DNA of 64,000 nt from Sandaracinaceae bacterium (GTDB lineage Bacteria; Myxococcota_A; Polyangia; Polyangiales; Houyiibacteriaceae). The translations under genes were made by a program, and so were the position numbers. The stretch spans positions 248,001-312,000 of the forward strand of contig JACKEI010000005.1 in assembly GCA_020633075.1 (NCBI GenBank), given 5' to 3'. Of this stretch, positions 23,247-34,579 are shown in pieces. How positions within the stretch are numbered: the first letter of the stretch is position 1; each line of letters opens with the position of its first letter. Under the pieces are notes generated by a model that saw only the letters and a program-made list of their open reading frames with translations, made no database searches and was not told where the DNA came from.

Positions 23247-25871
23247 GTGCTGACTCTCCGTCCCCTCCCCCTCGCCACGCTCGCCTTGTCGCTGACGTGC
23301 TGCGCGGCCGTCGCGCTCGCGGCCCCCGCCCCGGCGCGCGCGGACCTCCCACCGCCGGTCCAGCCCGTCATCACCCCACCACGCGTGCTGCGCACGGCGC
23401 AGGCGGAGCTCCCAGCCGAGCTGATCGCCGAGCTGGCGGCGGACGCGGTGGTGCTGCTCGAGCTGATCGTGGGCGTGGACGGCGCGGTCACCGAAGCCCA
23501 CGTGCTCGAAGGCCTCTCGCCAGAGCTGGACGCCGCCGCCTTGGCCGCCATCCAGCGGTTCGTGTTCGACCCAGCGCGGCGCGACCTCGAGCCCATGGCG
23601 GCGCGCATCCGGTATGCGTTCAGCTTCGCGCTACCGCAGGTGGACGCCGGGCCGCAGCTGCCTCCGCTGGGGACCATCACGGGCGTCATCCGTTCACACG
23701 AGGACGCGCCCGTCGCGTCCGCTCAGGTCCTGATCGTCAGCCGTGACGAGGCCGTGGTGCGTCGCGTGACCACCGCAGCGGACGGACGCTTCGAGTTCGA
23801 GATGCTGCCGCCCGGCACCTACGACGTGCGGGTGACCATCCCGGACGCGGACCCGCTCGTCTACGAAGAAGAGGTCCTTGCCAACGAGGCCACCGACCTG
23901 GTCTACCGCCTGCCGGCGCCGCCTCCTCCGGAAGAAGAAGAGGAGGAGATCGTCTTCGGTGCCGAGGCCGTGGTGGACCCACCCCCCCGCGAGATCACGC
24001 GGCGCTCCATTCGCGGCGAGCAGCTGCGCACCATCCCCGGCACCGCAGGCGACGCGCTCCGCGCCGTGGAGATCCTACCCGGTGTGGCCCGCCCCCCCTT
24101 CGGCGCCGGCGCGCTGATCGTGCGCGGCTCGGCTCCCGGTGACAGCGAGGTCTTCTTCGAGGGTGTCTCGGTGCCGCTGCTCTACCACTTCGGTGGGCTC
24201 AAGAGCGTCATCAACTCGCGGCTGCTCGAGGGCATCGACTTCTACCCGGGCAACTTCTCCTCGCGCTACGGGCGCCGCACCGGCGGTATCCTCGAGGTCA
24301 GCCTGCGAGACCCCGCTACGGACCGCTTTCACGGTCTGATCGAGGCGAGCGCCATCGACCTGTCGTTCATCGCCGAGGGGCCCATCACCGAGAACTTCAG
24401 CATCGCGGTGGCCGCGCGCCGCAGCTTGATCGACCTAGTGTTCGACGCCGTCGTGCCTGAGGACATCGGCGTGGTGGCGGCGCCCGTGTACTACGACTAC
24501 CAGCTCTTCACGAGCTGGCGCCCCAATCCGCGCGACCGCCTGCGCCTGCTCTTCTATGGCTCGAGCGACCGCTTCGCGCTCAACATCGAGGACTCCTTCG
24601 GCGACGACCCCGCGGCGCGCGGCACGGCCAGCCTGACCAGCCGCTTCTTCAACCAGCAGCTCATCTGGGACCGTCAGGTGGACTCCCGCACGGAGCAGGA
24701 GCTCGCGGTCACCTTCGGCCCCATCCAGGCGCGCTTCAGCCTCGGGCAGCTGGGCTTCCGGGGCACGTTTCGGCAGATCTACTCCCGCTACGAGCGGCGC
24801 ATGCAGATCAACGAGCACGTGCGCGTGCTGGTCGGCAGCGACGTCTTCATCACGCCGGTCAAGCTCACGTACAACGGGCCGCAGCTGGGTCAGAGCGAGG
24901 GCGGCGGCTCGGACTCCGCGCCGCTCGCGGGGCGCGAGACGGTGAACGTGGCGCTCGACACGGTGGTGGTGCGCCCGGGCTTCTATCTCGAGACCAACAT
25001 CGACGCGGACCCCATGCGCTTCGTGCTCGGCACGCGCGTGGACTACTTCGGTGAGATCAACCAGTGGGTCTTCAACCCGCGCCTGTCGGTCATGGCGAGC
25101 GCCACGGACACTCTGCGCTTCAAGGCCGCCGCAGGCATGTACAGCCAGCCCCCTGAGTTCAACGAGTCCAACAGCAGCATCGGCAACAACAACCTCGAGC
25201 CCATCCACTCGGCCCACTTCGGCGCAGGCGTGGACTGGGACTTCCACCCCGGCATGACGGTGGGGCTCGAGGGCTTCTACAAGCCGCTGTGGAACCGCGT
25301 GGTGGCCATAGAGGGCGGCGTCGAGCCCTACTTCGAGAACGGCGGTCGCGGGCGCATCTACGGCATGGAGCTGAGCGCGCGCATCAACCCGGACGACGGC
25401 GCGTACGTCGGCTACCTGAGCTACACCCTCTCGCGCAGCGAGCGCCTGGACCACCCCAACGACCCGGACGCACAGTGGCGCCTGTTCGACTTCGACCAGA
25501 CCCACATCCTGACGCTCTCGTTCACGTACAACCTGCCGCGCAACTGGAGCCTCGGCGGCACGGTGCGCATCGTCAGCGGGAACCCCAGCACGCCCATCAT
25601 CGGGTCCGTGTACGACGCGCTCAACGACGTGTACATCCCCATCGACGGTCGCACCAACTCCCAGCGCAACCCGCTCTTCCACCGGCTGGACGTGCGCGTC
25701 GAGAAGAAGTGGATCTGGGACTCGTTCCAGCTGGCCTTCTTCCTGGACATCCAGAACGCCTACAACCAGGCCAACCAAGAGGGCCTCATCTACAACTTCA
25801 ACTACAGGCAGTCGACGCAGATCAACGGCCTGCCCATCATCCCGGCCATCGGCATCCGGGGGGAGCTGTGA
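23247..25871 (+). CDS. TonB-dependent receptor with N-terminal TonB-like domain
   Basis: 874 residues. A signal peptide (about 1-33) is followed by a TonB C-terminal-like domain at about 45-125 (VVLLELIVGVDGAVTEAHVL, LDAAALAAIQRFVFDPA). Next comes a carboxypeptidase-regulatory-like beta domain at about 140-215 (TGVIRSHEDAPVASAQVLIV, GRFEFEMLPPGTYDVRV) and a Pro/Glu tract. The plug (RTIPGTAGDALRAVEILPGV, LIVRGSAPGDSEVFFEG) and the outer-membrane beta-barrel follow. GTG 23247 is preferred because a signal peptide starts there. The substrate is unknown. A lipoprotein gene follows after 2 bases. Confidence 0.9.
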   Translation: MLTLRPLPLATLALSLTCCAAVALAAPAPARADLPPPVQPVITPPRVLRTAQAELPAELIAELAADAVVLLELIVGVDGAVTEAHVLEGLSPELDAAALAAIQRFVFDPARRDLEPMAARIRYAFSFALPQVDAGPQLPPLGTITGVIRSHEDAPVASAQVLIVSRDEAVVRRVTTAADGRFEFEMLPPGTYDVRVTIPDADPLVYEEEVLANEATDLVYRLPAPPPPEEEEEEIVFGAEAVVDPPPREITRRSIRGEQLRTIPGTAGDALRAVEILPGVARPPFGAGALIVRGSAPGDSEVFFEGVSVPLLYHFGGLKSVINSRLLEGIDFYPGNFSSRYGRRTGGILEVSLRDPATDRFHGLIEASAIDLSFIAEGPITENFSIAVAARRSLIDLVFDAVVPEDIGVVAAPVYYDYQLFTSWRPNPRDRLRLLFYGSSDRFALNIEDSFGDDPAARGTASLTSRFFNQQLIWDRQVDSRTEQELAVTFGPIQARFSLGQLGFRGTFRQIYSRYERRMQINEHVRVLVGSDVFITPVKLTYNGPQLGQSEGGGSDSAPLAGRETVNVALDTVVVRPGFYLETNIDADPMRFVLGTRVDYFGEINQWVFNPRLSVMASATDTLRFKAAAGMYSQPPEFNESNSSIGNNNLEPIHSAHFGAGVDWDFHPGMTVGLEGFYKPLWNRVVAIEGGVEPYFENGGRGRIYGMELSARINPDDGAYVGYLSYTLSRSERLDHPNDPDAQWRLFDFDQTHILTLSFTYNLPRNWSLGGTVRIVSGNPSTPIIGSVYDALNDVYIPIDGRTNSQRNPLFHRLDVRVEKKWIWDSFQLAFFLDIQNAYNQANQEGLIYNFNYRQSTQINGLPIIPAIGIRGEL

Positions 25872-25873
25872 GC

Positions 25874-26872
25874 ATGCGTCACGCCACCATCAAGCGCGCC
25901 CTCAGCTCGCTCGCTTGCGTGGGCCTGCTGGTCGGCTGCGGCGAGCAGCTGGACCCAGCCTCGCTGCTGAACCAGACACGCCCGGTCGGCGTGCTCTTCT
26001 CGGTCGAGGGGGACCCCACCAGCACGCGCCCCGCGGCCGATGAGACGCTCAACGTGACGCTGCTCATGGCCCACGCCGCCGAGGAGCTGCCGGTGTCGTA
26101 CTTTGCCATCTTCTGCGTGCCCGCCCCGTCGACGGTGGGCGTGCCCTTCTGCGACTTCGACGCGGACGGCGACCCCATCTTGGTGGGTGGCATCCACGCC
26201 GGCAACGACATCGTCGGAGACCCAGCGTTCACGCTGGACATCCCCAGCGAGGCGGAGCTGGACGCGCTGGGGGTGGAGTCGTCGCTGCTGATGCTGGGGG
26301 CGTTCTGCCAGGGTCGCATCGCGTCCGTCACGGGCATCGCCAACCTGTTCGACGCGGACGCCACCAGCGTGAACCCCTGCAGCGACCCGGAGGACGACGG
26401 CGCCATCCTGTCGACGACGGTGACCCTGCTGCGGGGCGACGCCCAGCGAAACAGCAACCCGGCCATCGCCTCGCTGACGCTGGCGGGAGCGGACTGGGAC
26501 AGCGTGCCCAGCGGCACGGACACCGCCACGGGCTGCATGGGGCAGGGCTTGCCGGAAGCGCGCCAGGGAGACGACCCCATCACGGTCATCCTGCGCGCCA
26601 CGGGCAGCTCGCGGGAGACCTACGACGCGCTGGTGGACGACGTGCTGACGCCGGTGCGCGAGAGCCTGCAGGTCACGTCGCTCGCCACGGCCGGGGAGAT
26701 GCAGCGCACGTTCACGTTCATCGACGACGAACGCGACGTGGTGGACGTGGAGTGGCTTCCACCCACCGAGGGCACCCCCCTGGACGGCGAGCGCGTGCGC
26801 TTCGAGTTCGTCATGCGCGACGGTCGCGGTGGCCTCGCGCGGGTGCGCCGGCAGGTGTGTCTGCTGCCCTGA
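25874..26872 (+). CDS. Putative lipoprotein partner of the TonB receptor
   Basis: 332 residues, unrecognised. Lipobox GLLVGC then GEQLDPASLL. The mature protein is rich in beta strands and Cys (YFAIFCVPAP, PFCDFDADGDP, GAFCQGRIAS, NPCSDPEDDG, TGCMGQG, RRQVCLLP), suggesting several disulfides. It starts 2 bases after the receptor stop, so it may be a surface-exposed partner of that receptor, as seen for other receptor-lipoprotein pairs; this is inference from position. A GTG at 25868 is an alternative start. Confidence 0.75.
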   Translation: MRHATIKRALSSLACVGLLVGCGEQLDPASLLNQTRPVGVLFSVEGDPTSTRPAADETLNVTLLMAHAAEELPVSYFAIFCVPAPSTVGVPFCDFDADGDPILVGGIHAGNDIVGDPAFTLDIPSEAELDALGVESSLLMLGAFCQGRIASVTGIANLFDADATSVNPCSDPEDDGAILSTTVTLLRGDAQRNSNPAIASLTLAGADWDSVPSGTDTATGCMGQGLPEARQGDDPITVILRATGSSRETYDALVDDVLTPVRESLQVTSLATAGEMQRTFTFIDDERDVVDVEWLPPTEGTPLDGERVRFEFVMRDGRGGLARVRRQVCLLP

Positions 26873-26911
26873 CCACGCGCCGCAGCGCGGGTCCGAGCTC
26901 CCCCTCCGGGC

Positions 26912-26933
26912 GACGCGCCCCGTGTGGCGCGTC
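26912..26933. terminator. Hairpin between convergent genes
   Basis: GACGCGCC, six-base loop, GGCGCGTC is a perfect 8-bp stem directly abutting the stop of the minus-strand gene at 26934 and 40 bases after the plus-strand gene. It probably serves as a shared terminator, although no T-run follows. Confidence 0.45.
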
Positions 26934-27425
26934 TCAGCGGTCGATGCGCCGCAGCAACGTGTCGAACTCCACCGTGCAGCGCCGGCGCACCCCGTTCACG
27001 GTGGACATGTAGCTGCGAGCTCCGCGCCCCGTGAACTGCTCGCCCGTGAGCGTGAGGTCGAAGTGCGAGTCACCGCGGTCGGGCCCCGTGACCCCGGCCT
27101 GCTGCGACACGCCCAGGATGTGCCCGTCGGGGGTTATGCCCAGCTCCCACGTGGGCCAGTAGGTAGAGTCCGGCAGGGCCATCTGCATGGTGGCGCTGTG
27201 CGGGATGCCGTTCACAGCCGCCACGTACGAATTGACGTAGCCCGAGCCGCTGGCGTCGCCGCAGGTGGCGCGGTCGAGGCGGTTCTGGAAGACGTAGAGC
27301 CCCGGGCCCAGCAGCGACTGAGCCGCGCTCTGGGCGGAGACGCGCTGATCGAAGACGCCGTGCTGCGCTAGCAGTGCTCCGGCGAGACAGCCCAACAGAA
27401 AGACGATGACGAGGTTCTTGCGCAT
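26934..27425 (-). CDS. Hypothetical secreted protein (163 aa)
   Basis: Not recognised. N-terminal signal or anchor (RKNLVIVFLLGCLAGALLA). The mature part is beta-rich (LYVFQNRLDRATCGDASG, WELGITPDGHILGVS, FDLTLTGEQFTG) with two Cys residues far apart (RATCGD, RRRCTVEF), possibly a disulfide. ATG 27425 is chosen because the signal peptide starts there. It is divergent from the DUF547 gene and convergent with the lipoprotein gene on the other side. Confidence 0.7.
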   Translation of the reverse strand: MRKNLVIVFLLGCLAGALLAQHGVFDQRVSAQSAAQSLLGPGLYVFQNRLDRATCGDASGSGYVNSYVAAVNGIPHSATMQMALPDSTYWPTWELGITPDGHILGVSQQAGVTGPDRGDSHFDLTLTGEQFTGRGARSYMSTVNGVRRRCTVEFDTLLRRIDR

Positions 27426-27514
27426 GGGAGGACCTACGGGTGAGGAGCGGAGTTGTTGCAGGCGAAAGTTCACGACCGACGTAACGGAACGCCGCCGCCA
27501 GAGTAGGATGCCGC

Positions 27515-28435
27515 ATGCTCTCGCCGAAGACCTCCTCGACGTTTGGTGCAACCCCGCTGTTCGCGCTGGCCACGCTCGGCCTGCTCGCGGCGCTGGGCGC
27601 AGGCTGCGGAGGGAGCGCCGCGCCCCCGGCGCCCGTCGCCGAACCCCACGACCCGAGCGACGAGCCCGGCGGCGCGCCCGCCTCTCAGGCGCCCGCCGAC
27701 CCGGCGCCGGGCGCCCCCGCGGGGGGACCGATGCCGGAGCCTCCCCCACAGGCCGCAGAGCGCCTGAGCGAGGGCTGGACGGCCCTGCTGGGCCGCTACC
27801 GCACCGCCGACGGTGGCTTTCGCTACGCCGCCCTCCAGACGGCTGAAGCGGACCGCGCGATGCTCACGCGGCTGGTGCTTGCGGTGGGTGACGCGCGGCC
27901 CGCAGACCTGCAGGGACGCGACGCGCAGCTGGCCTTCTACCTCAACGCCTACAACGTGCTGACGGTGAACGCCGTGGTGACGCGGCTCCCCATCGACAGC
28001 GTGATGAGCGTGCCGGGCTTCTTCGACACCATCGAGCATGACGTCATGGGCACACCGATGACCCTCAACGCGCTCGAGAACGACATCATCCGCGCCCAGT
28101 ATCACGAGCCGCGCATTCACTTTGCCGTGAACTGCGCCAGCGCGGGCTGCCCCTGGCTCGACGCCACGGCCTTCACGCCGGGCGCGCTCGAAGGCGCGCT
28201 CGACCGCCTGACACGCGCGTTCGTGGCGCGCACCACCTCGCTCGACAGCCGACGCCGCCGCGTGGTCGTCAGCCAGCTCTTCGAGTGGTTCGCAGGAGAC
28301 TTCGAGCCCTCGGGCGGGGTGCGCGCGTTCTTGGTGGCGCACACCGACGACCCGAGCACGCGCAGCGCCGTCGCTGACGAGCGCAACCGCATCGCCTACT
28401 TCGAGTACGACTGGGCCCTCAACGCGAGGCCGTGA
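27515..28435 (+). CDS. DUF547-domain lipoprotein
   Basis: 306 residues. Signal peptide with lipobox (LAALGAGC), then a long Pro/Ala/Gly linker to about residue 85. DUF547 occupies most of the remainder: AFYLNAYNVLTVNAVV, HDVMGTPMTLNALENDIIR, IHFAVNCASAGCPWL. DUF547 proteins are widespread with no agreed activity; NCxSxxCP is a family signature with two nearby Cys. It overlaps the following GST-like gene (GTGA), suggesting coexpression. Confidence 0.87.
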   Translation: MLSPKTSSTFGATPLFALATLGLLAALGAGCGGSAAPPAPVAEPHDPSDEPGGAPASQAPADPAPGAPAGGPMPEPPPQAAERLSEGWTALLGRYRTADGGFRYAALQTAEADRAMLTRLVLAVGDARPADLQGRDAQLAFYLNAYNVLTVNAVVTRLPIDSVMSVPGFFDTIEHDVMGTPMTLNALENDIIRAQYHEPRIHFAVNCASAGCPWLDATAFTPGALEGALDRLTRAFVARTTSLDSRRRRVVVSQLFEWFAGDFEPSGGVRAFLVAHTDDPSTRSAVADERNRIAYFEYDWALNARP

Positions 28436-29628
28436 TGACGCGCCCGCGCCTCACCGCCGCGCCGCCGACGCTGTACGTGATGGACATCTCGTACTTCAGC
28501 GGGAAGCTCGAGGCCTACCTGCGCTACCAACGCAGGCCCTACCTGCGCCGCGAGGCCAGCCTGGGTCCCCTGATCGGCGAGGTGGGGCGCGCGACCGGTG
28601 TCATGCAGGTGCCCGCCATGCGTCTGCCCGACGGGCGCTGGCTGCGGGAGTCGAGCGCCATGCTGGCGCACTTCGAGGAGCAAGACGGCAGCGTCCCGGT
28701 GCTGTCGCACGACCCAGCCGAGCGCTTCCTCATGCGGCTGATCGAGGACTACTGCGACGAGTGGCTGTGGCGCCCCGCCATGTGGTGGCGCTGGATGCCG
28801 CGCGAGAGCAGCCGTCACGTGGGGCTGCGCATCGCGCGGGAGGTGCTGCACGAGCTGCCGCTGCCTGCGGCCGTGATCGCCCGCACCTTCACCGCACGCC
28901 AGCGGCGTGCCTGGCTCACGGGCGACGGCATGCACCCCGGCGTGAGCGACGCCGTGCGCGACATGTACCGCGAGGAGCTGGCCACGCTCGAGGGGCTCTT
29001 GGCCGAGCGCGACTTCTTGCTGGGTGCGCAGCCCAGCCTGGTGGACTTCGGCTACTTCGGGCCGATGTTTCGCCACTTCTACTGTGACCCGGACCCCGAG
29101 CGCGTGATGCGCCGCGAAGCCCCGCGCGTGCACGCGTGGGTGCAGCGCCTGTGGACCGCGCGCGTGCCGGGGCACGGGGGCAGTGATGCGCCGGGGCGCG
29201 AGCAGCCGCACTTCGTGCCCATCGAGGGAGCGCCCTTCGACGCGCTGCTGGAGCGTGTGGGCCGCCGCTACTTGCCGTACTTGCAGCGCAACGCAGAGGC
29301 GCTGCGTGACGGCGAGCCCGCCTTCGATCTCACGCTCGACTTCGGGACCCTGCGCGGCGTGCGCACCCACGCCTTCCGGAGCGCCTGCCGCAACGCGCTC
29401 CGCGCGGCCCTGCTGGCGCTGCCCGCGGACGCACGCGGCGTGGTCGAGCAACGCCTCGCGCCGCATGGCGGTGTGGGCCCGCTGGTGGACCTCGACCCCG
29501 TGCCGAGCGGTACCCAGGAGCCGCTGCGGTTGCCGATGGAGCCCCTCGGGCTCAGCCCGTTGGCCCTGGGCGAGCACATGCTCGGCTCGCTCTTTGGCCA
29601 CACGCCTGCGTCCAACGCACGCTCTTGA
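28432..29628 (+). CDS. Glutathione S-transferase-like protein
   Basis: 398 residues, much longer than a typical GST (~210). The N-terminal thioredoxin-like domain (about 12-90) reads LYVMDISYFSGKLEAYLRY, VMQVPAMRLPDGRWLRESSA, with the cis-Pro in QVPAM and ESSA as the glutathione-binding Ser. The C-terminal helical domain includes LLGAQPSLVDFGYFGPM. A ~130-residue extra C-terminal region follows (FVPIEGAPFDALLERVGRRY ... LSPLALGEHMLGSLF) of unknown role. Starts at GTG 28432 or ATG 28435. Confidence 0.82.
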   Translation: MMTRPRLTAAPPTLYVMDISYFSGKLEAYLRYQRRPYLRREASLGPLIGEVGRATGVMQVPAMRLPDGRWLRESSAMLAHFEEQDGSVPVLSHDPAERFLMRLIEDYCDEWLWRPAMWWRWMPRESSRHVGLRIAREVLHELPLPAAVIARTFTARQRRAWLTGDGMHPGVSDAVRDMYREELATLEGLLAERDFLLGAQPSLVDFGYFGPMFRHFYCDPDPERVMRREAPRVHAWVQRLWTARVPGHGGSDAPGREQPHFVPIEGAPFDALLERVGRRYLPYLQRNAEALRDGEPAFDLTLDFGTLRGVRTHAFRSACRNALRAALLALPADARGVVEQRLAPHGGVGPLVDLDPVPSGTQEPLRLPMEPLGLSPLALGEHMLGSLFGHTPASNARS

Positions 29629-29810
29629 CCGCGGCGCCGGTTCGGTGTCTGGTGCACGGCGATGCGCTCGAACGCGACCCCACCCACCGCGTACCTCACC
29701 GCCCTCCCTTCGGAGCGTCGGCTGGTCGTGAGTCCGCTCCGCGACACGCCCCCCGCCAGCCTCTCGGAGGGGTTCGAAGATCCGCTGAGCGCGTCAAGCG
29801 TGGCGCGGCC

Positions 29811-31238
29811 ATGACGCGCGCTCGCAGGGCGCTGAGCGTGGCGGTCTTGTTGGCCACTCTGGGCGGCTGCGGCGACGACGCGGCACGCAGCACGGCGTCG
29901 CCACGGCCGCAGCCAGTGAGCGCACCGCACGAGCCCGCTGAGGGTCCGAGTCCCCGCGCAGAGGCCGACTCCCCGGCGCAAGAGGGCGCGCAGGCCGCCA
30001 CCGCCAATGCCACCGACGGCGCGGGCACGGGGAGCGCACCCGCTGGCGCCCCGCCGGCGGCGGACCCGAGCGGTGCCACGGGCGGAAGCGCCGCCGGCGG
30101 TGAGCCAGGCTCTGGGACGGGCGAGCTGCCCGGCGCTTGCTCGCGTGCAGACCGCGCGCCCCTCGAGGTCATGCCCGAGCGCGGGGCGCCAGGGCTCGCG
30201 GCGGACGGCGCGGCCTTGGTGGTCGCGGGCTACCGGCACGAGGGGGAGCGGGAGTGGGTGCAGGTGATGCGCGTCGAGGCCGGCCGCGCGCGCTCGCTCG
30301 CCGAGCTCCCGGTGGACCCTCCCCTGACGCAGTCGCGGCACGCGGCCCCCGCCGTGCTGCAGGATGGCGGGCGCGCCATAGTGGCCTACACGGACGGGCG
30401 CGGACGGCTGCTGGTGGCCTCCCCCGGAGGCGCGCCCACGCGCGTGACCGAGCTCGCGGACATCCGCCTGTCTCCCACGCTCGCCAAGGTCACGGGCGGC
30501 TACGCGGTGACCTTCACGGACTCCAGCGGGCCCACGCCGCGCGCCATCTTGGTGCGCCTGGGACCGGACCTGGCCCGCCTGAGTGAGCACGTGCTGCACG
30601 GCGACTACATGGGGGGCACGGCGCCGTTCCTCGTGCGTGAGCCCGACGGGAGCGCGCGTCGGGTCGCGTTCGCCGACCCGCGGCGCGGGCTGTCCTCGCT
30701 GCTGCTCGCCGCCCTGGGTCCGGACGGGACGCCGCAGGGTGAGCCGCAGACGGTCTCGGTGGTGAGCCAGCTCTCGGATCCGGCGCGCGTCGTCATGGTC
30801 GAAGCGCGCAGCGCCGGCCGCCTGCACATCGCCTTTACAGCCATCGACGGCCGGGGCGCCACGGCCGTTGGGCACCTCTACAGCGACGGCCCCAGCAACC
30901 CTCGCCCGCTCATCGCCAACCGCGGCTACGGCATCCTGGACTTGGACGGGCTGGGCCTGCCGCACGGCGCGCTCTTCGTGGTGGACTCCCCGCTCGGAGA
31001 TCCCGACACGTCGCCGCGTGAGCTGGTGGTGCGGCAGGTGGGAGCGGAGGGCTTTGGCGAGCCGCTCTCGCTGCGCAGCCCGGACGGCACCGCTCGCGCC
31101 GGACGGCTCGCGCGCCTCGCAGATGGCACCGTCATGGTGGCCTACACGGGCCTGAGCGCGCTGTATGTGGAGCGGCTGAGCTGCCCGGAGGTACCGCAGG
31201 CAGACTCCGTGCCCGGCGCGCCCGCGACGCCGCCTTGA
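29811..31238 (+). CDS. Putative lipoprotein, beta-propeller-like
   Basis: 475 residues. Lipobox LLATLGGC, then a ~100-residue Ala/Pro/Gly/Ser linker. From about residue 120 there are repeated blocks of beta strands separated by turns (ALVVAGYRHEGEREWVQVMR, AIVAYTDGRGRLLVASPGG, GYAVTFTDSSG, HIAFTAIDGRG, VMVAYTGLSALYVE), reminiscent of a BNR/Kelch-type propeller, although no exact family is claimed. ATG 29811 gives the signal peptide at once. The ~180 bases before it hold no recognisable gene. Confidence 0.72.
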   Translation: MTRARRALSVAVLLATLGGCGDDAARSTASPRPQPVSAPHEPAEGPSPRAEADSPAQEGAQAATANATDGAGTGSAPAGAPPAADPSGATGGSAAGGEPGSGTGELPGACSRADRAPLEVMPERGAPGLAADGAALVVAGYRHEGEREWVQVMRVEAGRARSLAELPVDPPLTQSRHAAPAVLQDGGRAIVAYTDGRGRLLVASPGGAPTRVTELADIRLSPTLAKVTGGYAVTFTDSSGPTPRAILVRLGPDLARLSEHVLHGDYMGGTAPFLVREPDGSARRVAFADPRRGLSSLLLAALGPDGTPQGEPQTVSVVSQLSDPARVVMVEARSAGRLHIAFTAIDGRGATAVGHLYSDGPSNPRPLIANRGYGILDLDGLGLPHGALFVVDSPLGDPDTSPRELVVRQVGAEGFGEPLSLRSPDGTARAGRLARLADGTVMVAYTGLSALYVERLSCPEVPQADSVPGAPATPP

Positions 31239-31269
31239 CCTCGCGGACATCGCTTCGCACGCTCAGCCG

Positions 31270-32141
31270 GTGAGTCGCATCACCGACCTAGTCGACCAAG
31301 CGGGCAGTACGGACGAGGTCACGCCGGCGCGCGCGCCTCGTGCGGTGGTGGGAACCGACGCCGCCGACGCCGACGCCGTGTGGCAAGCGCTCGCGGCCGG
31401 CGCGGAGCTGGACATCGCCAGCGACGCAGGTCCCGGAGGCCTGACACGCGTGTACGTCCCCGTGGCTGCAGAGGGCTTCATGGAGCAGGTCAACGCGGAG
31501 CCAGAGCGGGTCGCGCCGGGTACGCGGCTCGGGAGCTATCGCGCGCACCCCCTCTACGTGCCCGACCTGCCCGGCGGCCGCGTGCTGCTGCACGCCCTCC
31601 GGCTGCTCGAAGAGGACGCCCTGTCCGACCTCGACGACGCTGCGCGTGACGCGCTCACCGCGGCTGCGCTGGTGCACGCGCTCGGCGAAGAGGCCCGGGG
31701 CACCCCCTTCGACGAGCGTGTGTCCATGCACGCCGTAGACGCCTTCTTGGCGCTCGGCGCCTCTGCCGAGGTCAGCTCCACGGCTTTGCCGGCTGTACCG
31801 TCCTCGGCGGCCACGAGGGCGCTCGAGGCGCTGCTGATCCTGGACGCGGCGAAGGGAGCCGTCGCCACGGCCCGCAGCGGCCTCCCGCTGGTCTTGCTGC
31901 GCGCTGGGCGCCCCGCGCTGCTGGCGGCGGTGGCCGGGGACCACAGCGGCAGCGCCGCGCTGCTGGTGAAGCTGGTGGTGGCCACGCTGGACCTCGGGCA
32001 GGGCCTCGGACGCACGCTCGCGCAGCTGGGGGATCAGCGCGCCGCGCTCGCCATGATGCTGGACGAGCGCGGCGCCTTCCAGGCTGGAAGCTCGCCAGCC
32101 AACGCGCTCCACGTGCGAGGTTACGAACGCGACGAGGCGTC

Positions 32142-32145
<4 letters not shown>
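31270..32145 (+). CDS. Hypothetical cytosolic protein (291 aa)
   Basis: Not recognised. No signal peptide or membrane helix. It is Ala/Leu-rich and probably helical (GRVLLHALRLLEEDALSDLD, DALTAAALVHALGEEARG, ALEALLILDAAKGAVATA). The GTG start follows the preceding lipoprotein gene by 31 bases, and its stop overlaps the helicase start by 4 bases (GTGA), so it is probably cotranslated with pcrA. A DNA-repair accessory role is only a guess from that position. Confidence 0.65.
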
Positions 32146-34511
<2,366 letters not shown>

Positions 34512-34579
34512 CCGGCCGCGTCGCGCTCACCAGAGACGCAGGATCCACGGCGCCAGTCCGCGCGCCGAGCGTCACTGCG

